Below are positions 1 to 10,672 of a stretch of 64,000 nt of DNA, in pieces. This DNA is from Curtobacterium herbarum (GTDB lineage Bacteria; Actinomycetota; Actinomycetes; Actinomycetales; Microbacteriaceae). The stretch lies in the NCBI RefSeq assembly GCF_016907335.1, contig NZ_JAFBBT010000001.1, positions 3,286,001 through 3,350,000 on the forward strand, written 5' to 3'. The translations under genes were made by a program, and so were the position numbers. Each line of letters begins with the position of its first letter. The first letter of the stretch is position 1. A model generated the notes under the pieces. The model had not been told where the DNA came from, searched no databases, and saw only the letters and a program-made list of their open reading frames with translations.

Positions 1-24
1 GAGGATCGGTTCGGTGGCGGTCAT
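1..24 (-). CDS. ABC importer ATP-binding protein, first 8 codons only
   Basis: Only the start of this minus-strand gene is inside the window. An ATG at 24-22 overlaps the TGA of the upstream permease in an ATGA arrangement, and the reading frame (MTATEPIL) stays open to the window edge. Because it follows an SBP and two DppB/DppC-type permeases, it is most likely the DppD-type ATPase that powers the importer. No ATPase motif is visible in eight residues, so the assignment rests on context alone. Confidence 0.6.
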
Positions 25-917
25 CCGCGGCCCTTCACGTCGAATGCGTCCCGGAGTCCGTCGCCGACGGCGTTGAGCGCGCAGACGACGAGGATCACGG
101 CGAGTCCCGGCGGCACGATGAGCCACCAGCGACCGGAGTAGGCGGCGGTGAGTCCCGCCGAGAGCATGCCGCCCCAGTCCGTGGCCGGCGGCTGCACGCC
201 GAGGCCCAGGTAGGAGACGTAGGCGACGAGCAGGATCGCGTCGGCCACCTGGAACGTGGCGGCGACGACGATGGTCGACACCGAGTTCGGCAGCAGGTGC
301 CGCCCGATGGCGCGGGCGTGCGAGCCGCCGATGGCGCGGAGGGTGAGCACGAAGTCGCGGTTCTTCAGCGTCAGGGTCTCGGCGCGGATGAGCCGGGAGG
401 GCACGAGCCACGACACGAACCCGAGGATCACGATGAGCCCCCAGACGCCGGGCGTGGTGATCGCCGAGATGACGAGCAGGATGAACAGCGCCGGGATCGC
501 GATGCCGGCGTCGACGATGCGCATCATGACCGCGTCGACCCAGCCACCGACGTACCCGGCGACCGCACCCCACAGCGTGCCGACGACGGTGGCCAGGATG
601 CCGGCGGCGATGCCGACCATGAGCGACACCTTGCCGCCGTACATCAGGCGGCCGAGGACGTCGTGGCCGACGGCGTCGGTGCCGAGCAGGTGGGCGCCGC
701 CAGGGCTCTGGTTCGCCTGCTGGAGCATGGTGTGGGTCTGGTCGGTCGGGTACAGGAACGGGCCGACGAAGCAGAACAGCACGATGACGACGAGCACGAC
801 CAGGCCGATGACGGCGAGGGTGTTGTGCCGGAAGCGCCGGGCGGCCAGCCGGAAGCCGGTGGCGGCGACCGTGACCGGTGCGCCGGGGGCCTCGGGGGCG
901 AGTCGGACGGTGGTCAT
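21..917 (-). CDS. Peptide/nickel-type ABC transporter permease, DppC-like
   Basis: A 298-residue inner-membrane permease of the DppC/OppC family, with a hydrophobic N-terminal helix near residues 30-52 and the usual BPD_transp_1 helices. The characteristic stretch LGTDAVGHDVLGR is at about residues 73-85. The EAA-type coupling loop near LRAIGGSHARAIGRHLLP would contact the ATPase. The ATG at 917 was chosen because it overlaps the stop of the DppB-like gene by 4 bases; the same frame stays open further upstream only by chance in high-GC DNA. It pairs with the 914-1873 permease and the 1967-3763 binding protein. The substrate is unknown. Confidence 0.93.
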   Translation of the reverse strand: MTTVRLAPEAPGAPVTVAATGFRLAARRFRHNTLAVIGLVVLVVIVLFCFVGPFLYPTDQTHTMLQQANQSPGGAHLLGTDAVGHDVLGRLMYGGKVSLMVGIAAGILATVVGTLWGAVAGYVGGWVDAVMMRIVDAGIAIPALFILLVISAITTPGVWGLIVILGFVSWLVPSRLIRAETLTLKNRDFVLTLRAIGGSHARAIGRHLLPNSVSTIVVAATFQVADAILLVAYVSYLGLGVQPPATDWGGMLSAGLTAAYSGRWWLIVPPGLAVILVVCALNAVGDGLRDAFDVKGRG

Positions 918-1873
918 GCGCGGCCTGCCTTCACTCGCGGGTCGATCAGGGACTGTGCCACGTCGGCGAGGAGCGTGCCGATCACGGTGGCGACGGAGAT
1001 GACGAGCACGCAGCCGAGGAGTGTCGGGTAGTCCGACGTCTGCGCCGCGTTCCAGAACAGCAGTCCCATGCCGGGGTAGTTGAACAGCTGCTCGGTGACG
1101 AGCGCGCCGCCGAACAGCACCGGCAGGTAGTAGCCGAGCATCGCGACGACGGGCGTCAGCGAGTTCCGGAACACGTGCCGGCGGAGGATCGTCGCCGTCG
1201 ACGAGCCACCGGCGCGGGCGGTGCGGACGTAGTCCTCCTGGAGGTTCTCCAGCGTCGCCGCGCGCATGTACCGGCTGAAGACGGCGATCATCGCGAGCGC
1301 GCCGGTGAGCACCGGCAGGACGAGTCCGGCGGGCTGCTGGAACACCTCGGCGAGGGTGGTGCCGCTCGGCGCCTGGGAGGGCAGCCACGGCAGCTGCTGG
1401 CTGAAGACGATGATGAGCACCAGGCCGAGGAAGAACGCGGGCGTCGAGTAGAAGACGAACGCCAGGGCGGTGGCGGCGTAGTCGATCGCGCCGTTGCGTC
1501 GGGCGGCCTGCCACATGCCGACCGGGATCGCGATGACGATGCCGAGCACGGCGGAGAGTCCGGTGAGGACGAGGGTCTTCGGGATGCGCTCCTGGATGAG
1601 CTGCGAGACCGGTTCGTTGAGCGTGTACGAGGTGCCGAGGTCGCCGGTGAGCAGCCGTCCGAGGAACCGGAGGTACTGCACGGGCAGCGCCTGGTCGAGG
1701 CCCTGCGCCTGGTTGAACGCGGCGATCTGGGCGGGGGTCGCGGAGACGCCGAGCACGCCGCGGGCGGGTCCGCCGGGCAGCGCGTGCAGCAGGCAGAACA
1801 CGACGATCGTGACGATGAGGATCACCGCGAGCGCCTGCAGGAGGCGGCGGGTGAGGTAGAGGGCAGTGGTCAT
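914..1873 (-). CDS. Peptide/nickel-type ABC transporter permease, DppB-like
   Basis: A 319-residue permease of the DppB/OppB family. The N-terminal helix (about residues 10-30) is followed by the family signature LLHALPGGPARG, then GLDQALPVQYLRFLGRLLTGDLG, which is typical of DppB periplasmic loops (seen here as separate short blocks). A second conserved block, GALVTEQLFNYPGMG, lies near residues 255-269. It would form the heterodimeric channel with the DppC-like protein, whose start codon overlaps this stop. A strong palindromic hairpin lies between this gene and the upstream binding-protein gene, so permease expression may be lower than that of the binding protein. Confidence 0.94.
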   Translation of the reverse strand: MTTALYLTRRLLQALAVILIVTIVVFCLLHALPGGPARGVLGVSATPAQIAAFNQAQGLDQALPVQYLRFLGRLLTGDLGTSYTLNEPVSQLIQERIPKTLVLTGLSAVLGIVIAIPVGMWQAARRNGAIDYAATALAFVFYSTPAFFLGLVLIIVFSQQLPWLPSQAPSGTTLAEVFQQPAGLVLPVLTGALAMIAVFSRYMRAATLENLQEDYVRTARAGGSSTATILRRHVFRNSLTPVVAMLGYYLPVLFGGALVTEQLFNYPGMGLLFWNAAQTSDYPTLLGCVLVISVATVIGTLLADVAQSLIDPRVKAGRA

Positions 1874-1907
1874 GCGGCTTCCGATGGTCGGGTCCGGGAC
1901 GTGGGGA

Positions 1908-1954
1908 GGACGGGAGGCGCGGTGCGCGTCGGACGCACGCCGCGCCTCCCGTCC
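1908..1954. terminator. Palindromic hairpin between SBP and permease genes
   Basis: The arms GGACGGGAGGCGCGG (1908-1922) and its complement (1940-1954) can pair perfectly, and the inner bases extend the stem. It belongs to the GGGAGGC-type palindrome family found repeatedly in this window at gene ends. Here it sits inside an operon, 13 bases after the SBP stop codon and 35 bases before the permease start. That position fits an attenuator or mRNA-stabilising hairpin that raises the SBP:permease ratio. Confidence 0.75.
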
Positions 1955-1966
1955 GTGGTCACGTTG

Positions 1967-3763
1967 CTACTTGCTCCACTTCCACTGGGCGGGGTGGAAG
2001 TTCGCGAGCGAGTCCTGGTCGAAGCCGGTCAGGCCGCTCTTCTTGACGGAGATCTGGTAGTCCGGGCTGGGCAGCCAGATCACGGGCAGGTCCTTCGCGA
2101 CGGCGGCGCTGTAGTCCTGCACGGCGCTGGCGTCGGTGGAGGTGGTCGTCGCGTCGATGAGCGCGTCGACCTGCTTGTTCGAGTAGCTGCCGAAGTTCGC
2201 CGAACCGCCGGTGGAGAACAGCGCCTCACCGGTCGGGTAGGCCGGGAAGTACCAGCTGCCCGCGGTGCCGAAGAACGACAGGTCCCACTTGCAGCTCGAC
2301 TCGTCCGACGTGCAGGTCGGGGTCTGCGACAGGACGCTCGACACCGGGGCCGTCTTGATCGTGAAGCCGATGCCGGTCTTCTCGAGCGACGACTGGATGG
2401 CGCTCATCATGTTGTCGGTGACGGTCGAGCCGGACTGCGAGAGCACCGACATGGTGAACTTCGTGCCCGCGGCCACGCCCTCGCCGCACTGGCTGGACGA
2501 CGTGCCCGGGTCGGTGCAGACCATCGTGCCGCCCTGCTTGGTCCAGCCGTGGCTCGTCAGCAGTGCCGCGGCCTTCTTCGTGCTGAACGGGTACGGGTTG
2601 TCCTTCTGCACGTCGGAGACGTAGTCGGACTCCTGCGCCTGCGGGATCGGCCCGTAGGTGGAGGTGGCGGTGCCGTTGAAGACGACCTTCGACAGGCTCT
2701 TCTGGTCGATCGACATCTGCACGGCCTGGCGGGCGTACAGCTGCTTGAACACGGCGCCCATGTCCGGGTTGTTGAAGTTGTACGGCATGTACGTGATCGC
2801 CCAGCCGGTCCACGGGTCGACCTCGTAGCCCTTCGACGTGAAGGAGTCCTTCTGGTCGAGGTCGGTGGCGTTGATGTAGCCGTAGTCGACCGCCCCGGAG
2901 CGCAGTGCGTTCGTCTCGGCGTCCGCGGTGGTGAAGGGCAGCAGGTTGACCGTCTTGATCGACGCCTTCTCACCGCCGTCGTACTTCGGGTTCGCGGTCA
3001 GCTGGACCTTGCCGGCGGTCGTGAACGACGACAGGCCGTAGGGGCCGGAGATCGTCTTCCACAGGGCGTCCGAGTCGTAGTCGGCGATCTTGCCCGCGGC
3101 GGTGTTGAGGAACTTCCAGACCTGCTTCGCACCGGTCGTGGTGCGGTCGGCGTCGGTCACGGACCCGGAGGCACTGGTCTTGTCCCAGGCGTGCTGCGGC
3201 AGCGGGATGATGTAGCTCAGCTGGTTGGCGAGCATCCAGTCCTTGTTGTACGCCTTGTCGAACGTGATCGTGAAGTGCGTGTCGTCGACGGTCTTGAAGG
3301 ACGTCCAGTTGTCCGGCGCCTTGCCCTCGGAGTACGAGCCCCAGTCCTTCTCGTTCGCCTTGATCAGGTTGAACCAGAACTCGACGTCGCGGCTGGTGAT
3401 CGGCTTGCCGTCGGACCAGTGCCGGTCGCCCAGGGTGATCGTGACGCTCTTGCTGTCGGGCGCGAAGTCGGCGGCGGTGGCGACGGAGCCGGCCTTGTCC
3501 CACCCGATCTTGCCGGTGGACCCGTCGTAGGCGATCAGGCGCTCGTACAGCGACTGCGCGATCGAGCCGTTGTTCGTGTTGAGGTGCGCGGCGGTCCCGA
3601 TCGGCAGGATCCAGTTCGGCGTGAAGTTCGCCGGCAGCGCGTAGTTGATCTCGTCGGACTTCGCGCTGGTGGTGGCGGAACCGCCCCCGGAACACCCGGC
3701 GAGCAGTGCGCTCACCGCGAGCGCGGCTCCGGTGAGGAGGGCCCAGCGACGGGGCTTGGTCAT
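1967..3763 (-). CDS. ABC transporter substrate-binding lipoprotein, family 5
   Basis: A 598-residue extracellular solute-binding protein of the DppA/OppA family (SBP_bac_5). It starts with a lipoprotein signal ending in the lipobox LLAGC (Cys at about residue 24), followed by a Gly/Ser/Thr-rich linker. The body has recognisable family features: 'WSDGKPITSRDVEFWFNLI' near residues 119-137, a run of aromatic residues lining the pocket, and Cys pairs in the C-terminal half. It is the first gene of the importer operon and diverges from the ROK regulator at 4005. The ligand is not predictable; peptides, glycopeptides or muropeptides are all possible. Confidence 0.94.
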   Translation of the reverse strand: MTKPRRWALLTGAALAVSALLAGCSGGGSATTSAKSDEINYALPANFTPNWILPIGTAAHLNTNNGSIAQSLYERLIAYDGSTGKIGWDKAGSVATAADFAPDSKSVTITLGDRHWSDGKPITSRDVEFWFNLIKANEKDWGSYSEGKAPDNWTSFKTVDDTHFTITFDKAYNKDWMLANQLSYIIPLPQHAWDKTSASGSVTDADRTTTGAKQVWKFLNTAAGKIADYDSDALWKTISGPYGLSSFTTAGKVQLTANPKYDGGEKASIKTVNLLPFTTADAETNALRSGAVDYGYINATDLDQKDSFTSKGYEVDPWTGWAITYMPYNFNNPDMGAVFKQLYARQAVQMSIDQKSLSKVVFNGTATSTYGPIPQAQESDYVSDVQKDNPYPFSTKKAAALLTSHGWTKQGGTMVCTDPGTSSSQCGEGVAAGTKFTMSVLSQSGSTVTDNMMSAIQSSLEKTGIGFTIKTAPVSSVLSQTPTCTSDESSCKWDLSFFGTAGSWYFPAYPTGEALFSTGGSANFGSYSNKQVDALIDATTTSTDASAVQDYSAAVAKDLPVIWLPSPDYQISVKKSGLTGFDQDSLANFHPAQWKWSK

Positions 3764-3869
3764 GCGGTGTCTCCTTGTGCGAGGACGCCACCGTGCGGCG
3801 TCGGGGGAGGTTCGGGAGGCGGCGTCCGGACCGGGTCCGGGTGCCAGGCACAGTCAATGGCCGAAGTCG

Positions 3870-3898
3870 TTGGAAAAACAAACGTTCTCGTGTAAATA
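3870..3898 (+). promoter_or_regulatory. Putative promoter of the ROK operon in an AT-rich island
   Basis: TTGGAA at 3870-3875 and TAAATA at 3893-3898 are separated by exactly 17 bases, a good sigma-A-type promoter reading toward the ROK gene, with an expected leader of about 100 bases. The surrounding 3866-3910 stretch is unusually AT-rich for this genome. It also contains AAACA and TGTTT arms (about 3875 and 3901), as might be expected of an operator for a ROK repressor controlling both divergent operons. I see no clear promoter for the SBP gene on the other strand. Confidence 0.5.
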
Positions 3899-4004
3899 GT
3901 CTGTTTCTGCGGAACGGCGGAAAGCGCGGACCGGTCCTTCTGCCCCGTAGGCTCGGTCACGTCGGGCGGTCTCCGCGCCCGGTTGACGCCGATTGGAGAA
4001 AGTC

Positions 4005-5189
4005 GTGCCGGACCTCAGCTCCCGCGTGCTCGAACTCATCGCGAGCGGTCAGGCCTCGAGTCGGACCGAGATCGCCCAGCTCCTCGGTGCCGCGCCGTCG
4101 ACCGTGTCGCACGTCGTCGGGCAGCTCCTCGGGCACGGCATCCTGGCCGAGGAGGGCACCGACGTCTCCACCGGCGGTCGGCCCCGCAAGGTCCTGCGGA
4201 TCGGCGGGACGGACGAGTACGCGGTCGCCGCGGACGTCGGCGGCGGTCACGTCCGCATCGGCATCGTCCTGCCGGGAGGCGCGCTCGAGTCCGTCTCGAC
4301 CGTCCCGTTCGCGCTCGCCGACGGTCCGACGGCCGGCCTGGCCGCACTCGCGGGCCTCCTCGACGCCCTGGTGACCGAACGCGGACGCGACGGCCTGCGC
4401 GGGGTCGGGTTGAGCCTCCCGGGTCCGGTCGACGTCGAGGCGGGCGTCGTCGACCTGCCGAGCCGGATGCCCGGCTGGAACGGGTTCCCGGTCGCCGCCT
4501 GGCTCACCGAGCACTTCGGGGTGCCGGCCGCGATCGACAACGATGCGAACTGCATGGCCGCGGGCGAGCAGACCGTGCAGCCGTCCACCCGACGCCAGGC
4601 GATCACGGTGAAGGCCGGGTCGGCGATCGGCGCGGGCATCATCATCGACGGGCACCTGTACCGCGGCTCGACCGGAGCCGCCGGCGACATCACGCACGTG
4701 CGCATCGACGCCGCCGGCGACACCCCGTGCTCGTGCGGCAACACCGGCTGCCTCGAGACCGTGGCGTCCGGGGCGGCGCTCGTCCGGATCCTCCGCGAGG
4801 CCGGCGTCGACGTCAGCACCACGCAGGACGTGGTCCGACTGGCGACCGACGCGCACCCGGAGGCGACCCGCGCGGTGCGGATGGCGGGGCGCTACCTCGG
4901 CGAGGTCCTGGCCGCCAACGTGAACTTCTTCAACCCGGACGCCGTCTCCCTCGGCGGCATCCTGTCCACCCTCGAGCCGTTCGTCGCCGCCGTCCGGAGC
5001 CAGCTCTACGAGAGCTGCCACCCGCTCGTGACCCAGCACCTCGTCATCGAACGTGCCTCGCTCGGCGCCGACGCCGGACTCGTCGGGGCCGGCCAGTTCG
5101 CCCTGCAGCGCGGTCTGGCGGCGTCGCTCGAGGAACTGTCCACCCCCGTCCCGCTGCGCACCACCAGGAACAGGAGCACCCGTGTCTGA
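4005..5189 (+). CDS. ROK-family transcriptional regulator
   Basis: A 394-residue ROK protein: an N-terminal winged helix-turn-helix (about residues 10-60, with SRTEIAQLLGAAPSTVSHVV) followed by a sugar-kinase-like domain. The zinc-binding ROK motif PCSCGNTGCLE lies near residues 241-251, and there is a DNDANC motif. The kinase fold is often only a ligand sensor in this family. I chose the GTG at 4005 because GGAG at 3995-3998 is spaced six bases before it; a TTG at 3993 is in frame but has no ribosome site. The gene overlaps the M81 gene by 8 bases and diverges from the ABC importer, so it probably senses a sugar or sugar phosphate from the imported compound. Confidence 0.92.
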   Translation: MPDLSSRVLELIASGQASSRTEIAQLLGAAPSTVSHVVGQLLGHGILAEEGTDVSTGGRPRKVLRIGGTDEYAVAADVGGGHVRIGIVLPGGALESVSTVPFALADGPTAGLAALAGLLDALVTERGRDGLRGVGLSLPGPVDVEAGVVDLPSRMPGWNGFPVAAWLTEHFGVPAAIDNDANCMAAGEQTVQPSTRRQAITVKAGSAIGAGIIIDGHLYRGSTGAAGDITHVRIDAAGDTPCSCGNTGCLETVASGAALVRILREAGVDVSTTQDVVRLATDAHPEATRAVRMAGRYLGEVLAANVNFFNPDAVSLGGILSTLEPFVAAVRSQLYESCHPLVTQHLVIERASLGADAGLVGAGQFALQRGLAASLEELSTPVPLRTTRNRSTRV

Positions 5190-6723
5190 CTCCGGCACCA
5201 CCGCCGACACCCGACGTCCGGTCATCGCCATCGCCGGGCTGGCCATCGAGACCTCGACGTTCACGCCGACCCGGACCCCGGCCGCCGCGTTCCACCCGGA
5301 CCGTGGCGACGAGGTCGTCGCCCGCTACGACTTCCTGGCGCCGCTCGCCGACCGCGCCGACTTCCGGGGCGCCCTGATCGGCCACGCGCTGCCCGGCGGG
5401 GTCGTGCTCCGCGAGTCCTTCGAGGAGCTCAGCGCCGAGATCACCGACCGGCTGTCCGCGATCGCCGCCGACACCACGATCGACGGCCTGTGGTTCGACA
5501 TCCACGGCGCGATGGTGGTCGAGGGGCTCGACGACGCCGAGACCACGCTGCTCGACCGCATCCGCGCGGTGGTCGGCCCGGACGTCGTCGTCTCGGCGTC
5601 GATGGACCTGCACGGCAACGTCTCACCCGGGCTCGCCCACCAGTGCGACCTGATCACCTGCTACCGGCTCGCCCCGCACGAGGACGCCCTCGAGACGAAG
5701 GAGCGCGCCGTCCGCAACCTCGTCGACGTGCTCACCACCCGGCCGGTCGGCTCGCAGCGCCCGGTGAAGGCCTGGATCCCGGTGCCGGTGCTGCTGCCGG
5801 GCGAGAAGACCTCGACCCGCATCGAGCCCGCCGCGTCGGTGTACGGACAGGTCGCCGAGGTCGAGTCGACCGAGGGTGTGCTCGACGCCGCGATCTGGGT
5901 CGGCTACGCCTGGGCCGACCAGCCGCGGAACCGTGCCGTCACGGTCGTCACCGGCTGGGACGAGGCCGCCGTCCGTGCCGGGGCCGAGCGCCTGGCCCGG
6001 TCGTTCTGGGACGCCCGCGACGACTTCGCCTTCGTCGCGCCGGCCGGCTCGTTCGACGAGTGCCTGGCCGCCGCACTGGCCCCGGGCGCCGCACGCCCGT
6101 ACTTCGTCTCCGACTCCGGCGACAACCCGACCGCCGGTGGCTCGGGTGACATGACGTGGGGGCTGACGCAGCTGCTCGCGCGCGACGAGTTCCGGAGCAC
6201 CGACGGCCCGGTCGTCCTGTACGCCAGCGTCCCCGGCCCCGCCGCGGTCGCCGCGTGCGTCGCGGCCGGCGTCGGCGCCACCGTCACGGTCACCGCGGGC
6301 GCCGAGGTCGACGACCTGCACGCCGGACCGCTCACCATGACCGGACGCGTGCACGCGGTGAAGACCGGCGACCGGGACGCCCGGACCGAGGTCGTGCTGC
6401 AGGTCGGCAGCGTCTTCGCGATCCTCACCGAGCTCCGGAAGCCGTACCACCACGAGCACGACTTCACCGACCTGGACCTCGATCCGCGCAGCGCCGACCT
6501 GGTCGTCGTGAAGATCGGCTACCTCGAACCCGAGCTGTACGACATGGCCGCCGACTGGATGCTCGCGCTCACCCCGGGCGGTGTCGACCAGGACCTCGAG
6601 CGACTCGGCCACCACCGGATCGAGCGACCGATGTACCCGTTCGACCGGACCTTCCCGGAGCCGCCCGACCTGTCCGCCCGGATCATCCCGGGGTCCGACC
6701 GACCACTCGGCGTGCACGCATGA
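5182..6723 (+). CDS. M81 family metallopeptidase (MlrC-like)
   Basis: A 513-residue protein of the MlrC family (peptidase M81), named after the enzyme that cleaves the linear microcystin tetrapeptide in sphingomonads. The N-terminal domain contains AIETSTFTPTRTPAAAF, a His-bearing block WFDIHGAMVVEG and SMDLHGN near residue 142. The C-terminal domain has the family signature DSGDNPTAGGSGD near residues 311-323. The GTG start at 5182 has AGGAG at 5172-5176 and overlaps the ROK stop. Its place beside a peptide-type importer suggests that it hydrolyses an imported peptide-like compound. Most members of this family have no known substrate. Confidence 0.9.
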   Translation: MSDSGTTADTRRPVIAIAGLAIETSTFTPTRTPAAAFHPDRGDEVVARYDFLAPLADRADFRGALIGHALPGGVVLRESFEELSAEITDRLSAIAADTTIDGLWFDIHGAMVVEGLDDAETTLLDRIRAVVGPDVVVSASMDLHGNVSPGLAHQCDLITCYRLAPHEDALETKERAVRNLVDVLTTRPVGSQRPVKAWIPVPVLLPGEKTSTRIEPAASVYGQVAEVESTEGVLDAAIWVGYAWADQPRNRAVTVVTGWDEAAVRAGAERLARSFWDARDDFAFVAPAGSFDECLAAALAPGAARPYFVSDSGDNPTAGGSGDMTWGLTQLLARDEFRSTDGPVVLYASVPGPAAVAACVAAGVGATVTVTAGAEVDDLHAGPLTMTGRVHAVKTGDRDARTEVVLQVGSVFAILTELRKPYHHEHDFTDLDLDPRSADLVVVKIGYLEPELYDMAADWMLALTPGGVDQDLERLGHHRIERPMYPFDRTFPEPPDLSARIIPGSDRPLGVHA

Positions 6724-7490
6724 CCGACGGTGTCGGTGTCGGTGGCCGTGTCGCGGCCCGCTCGCTCGAGATCGCCGTGACGTCGGTCACCGGGGCCGCG
6801 ACCGCCCGGGCCGGGGGCGCCGACCGCGTGGAGCTCTGCAGCGCCCTCGAGCTCGGCGGACTCACCCCGTCGCAGGGGCTCGTCGAGGCGGCCGTCGCGA
6901 CCGGGCTGCCCGTGCACGTCCTGGTGCGCTGCCGTCCGGGTGGCTTCGTGCACGACGACGACGAGGTCGACCTGATGGTGCGCGAACTCGTCGCCGTGCT
7001 GCGTTCCGGGGCGACCGGCGTCGTGGTCGGTGCCCTCCGCCCGGACCACACGCTCGACACCGCCGCACTCACCCGCTTCGTGACCGCGGCCCGCACCGAG
7101 CGGCCCGACGCCGAGGTCACCCTGCACCGGGCGATCGACCACGCCGACGACCCCGTCGCCGCCGCGGCCGGACTCGCCGACCTCGGGTTCACCCGGGTGC
7201 TCACCTCCGGGGGCGCCCCGACCGCCCTCGCCGGCGCCGACACCATCGCCCGGATGGTCACGGCAGCCGGCCCTGTGCAGGTGATGGCCGGTGCCGGGGT
7301 CACCCCCGCGGACGTGCCCGTGCTGCTCGGCACCGGGGCCGCCGCCGTGCACCTCTCGGCGAAGCGCCGGGCGGACACCGCACACGCCGGGGTGCCGATG
7401 GGCGCCGGGGACGCCGGGAGCGGGCACTTCGAGACCGACGCCGAGGTGGTGCGGGCAGCGCGGGCTGCGGTGGACGCGCACCGCGGCTGA
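6720..7490 (+). CDS. cutC: CutC family protein
   Basis: A 256-residue CutC-family TIM-barrel protein. Typical blocks are GGADRVELCSALELGGLTPS near residues 31-50, VHVLVRCRPGGF and VTLHRAID, with GGAPTALAG and MAGAGV in the C-terminal half. The start ATG overlaps the M81 stop (ATGA), so the two are translationally coupled. CutC was named for copper homeostasis, but nothing here links it to copper: the copper genes of this window are 5 kb away. Co-transcription with a ROK regulator and a peptidase suggests a catabolic enzyme instead. Confidence 0.93.
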   Translation: MTDGVGVGGRVAARSLEIAVTSVTGAATARAGGADRVELCSALELGGLTPSQGLVEAAVATGLPVHVLVRCRPGGFVHDDDEVDLMVRELVAVLRSGATGVVVGALRPDHTLDTAALTRFVTAARTERPDAEVTLHRAIDHADDPVAAAAGLADLGFTRVLTSGGAPTALAGADTIARMVTAAGPVQVMAGAGVTPADVPVLLGTGAAAVHLSAKRRADTAHAGVPMGAGDAGSGHFETDAEVVRAARAAVDAHRG

Positions 7491-7519
7491 CGCGGGCGGC
7501 GGGGCGGGGCGGCACCGGA

Positions 7520-7555
7520 CCTCCCGGCCGTGCCGAGCCTCCCGGCCGTGCCGAG
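7520..7555. repeat. Exact 18-bp tandem duplication
   Basis: CCTCCCGGCCGTGCCGAG occurs twice head to tail (7520-7537 and 7538-7555) in the short gap between the convergent cutC and AraC-type genes. It probably arose by replication slippage in a GC-rich intergenic end. No long hairpin is evident here. Confidence 0.85.
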
Positions 7556-7560
7556 CCGGG

Positions 7561-8520
7561 TCAGTCGGCGGGGAGCGCGACGCTCCGCAGCGTCGCGCTC
7601 GGCAGTTCGCCGAACCGCGTCCGGTACGCGCCGGAGAAGCGGCCGAGGTGGGCGAACCCCCACTTCCGGGCGACCTCGGCGACCGCGGCGGTCGACGGGT
7701 CGGCGGTCCGGAGCTCCTGGTGCACGGCGTCGAGTCGGACGTTCCGCAGGTGTGCCAGCGGGGACACCCCGATCGACCGGTTGAACGACTGCTGCAGCCC
7801 GCGCGGGCTCATCCCGGCGGCGGCGGCGATGTCCGCGAGCGTCACGGTGCGGTGCGCGTGCTGCTGGATGTAGGCCAGGGCGACGCGGAGCCGCTCGCTG
7901 CTCGTCGTCGCGGGGGCGTCCACCGGGAAGGTGGCGACCACGGTCCGTGCGATCCGGGCGTTCAGCTCGGCACGCTCGCGGCCGACGACCGACTCGTCGG
8001 TGATCGCCCCACCGAGTGACTGCAGGACCGACCGCAGTTCGGCGAGGTCGGCGTCGGACTCGGTCCGCCGGAACCGCAGCGGGCCGGCCACCTGGACGCC
8101 CTCGGCGGCGAGCGCCCACCGCAGCAGCCGGTCGGACAGGTGCAGCATCGACACGCGGCTGGTGGCGGCGTCGAAGTCGTACCGGAGCGCGGCGGCGATC
8201 AGGAACGGCTGACCGGGGCGGATCGTCGTGCGGACGCCGTCCTCGGCGGTGATGACCGCACTGCCGTCGCCGATCCAGAAGACGATGTGGTCGGCGCGGG
8301 GCTGCATGGTGCCGGCGCGGCGGCCCTCCACCGCGGACCCACGGAGCGACAGGTCGGCGTCGCCGGCGCCGGTGTACCGGAAGGCGGAGCGCTCGTCACC
8401 GATGCCCCCGCCGGTACCGTACGTGTCGCTGAGACTCGTCGGTCGGGTCGCACTGGTCCCCGCCAACCGGACGGCTCGGAAGCCGTCGGGGGTCCCCGAG
8501 CTCGGGCGCAGATGGGTCAC
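7561..8520 (-). CDS. AraC family transcriptional regulator
   Basis: A 319-residue regulator with an N-terminal sensor domain of the 'AraC-binding-like' type and a C-terminal double HTH (about residues 215-315). The C-terminal part carries ADIAAAAGMSPRGLQQSFNR and the second-helix signature WGFAHLGRFSGAYRTRFGE. A GTG at 8520 was chosen; the frame stays open upstream but runs antisense through glgX. It has the same architecture as the AraC protein at 21380-22372 (both share an FRYT/YRYT..GDAD.. block), so they are probably paralogues. It diverges from glgX with about 93 bases between starts and may regulate it, though no operator is obvious. Confidence 0.9.
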   Translation of the reverse strand: MTHLRPSSGTPDGFRAVRLAGTSATRPTSLSDTYGTGGGIGDERSAFRYTGAGDADLSLRGSAVEGRRAGTMQPRADHIVFWIGDGSAVITAEDGVRTTIRPGQPFLIAAALRYDFDAATSRVSMLHLSDRLLRWALAAEGVQVAGPLRFRRTESDADLAELRSVLQSLGGAITDESVVGRERAELNARIARTVVATFPVDAPATTSSERLRVALAYIQQHAHRTVTLADIAAAAGMSPRGLQQSFNRSIGVSPLAHLRNVRLDAVHQELRTADPSTAAVAEVARKWGFAHLGRFSGAYRTRFGELPSATLRSVALPAD

Positions 8521-8613
8521 GCCCTGATGTTCCCATGTCTGTCCGTCCTGCGCGAGTACCTGCGGGGTACGCCGATCGGCGCGGGGCACAGTCGCCGACC
8601 GGTAGAAGGAGTC

Positions 8614-10632
<2,019 letters not shown>

Positions 10633-10672
10633 CCCGAGAGGCCTCCAGCCCACCCGGGAGGACAGTGGAACG

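Noticed and set aside
878..3895. 1005-codon plus-strand open frame
   Set aside because: It is antisense to a permease and a lipoprotein gene with clear motifs, has Arg/Gly/Val-dominated composition, and is a normal high-GC shadow.
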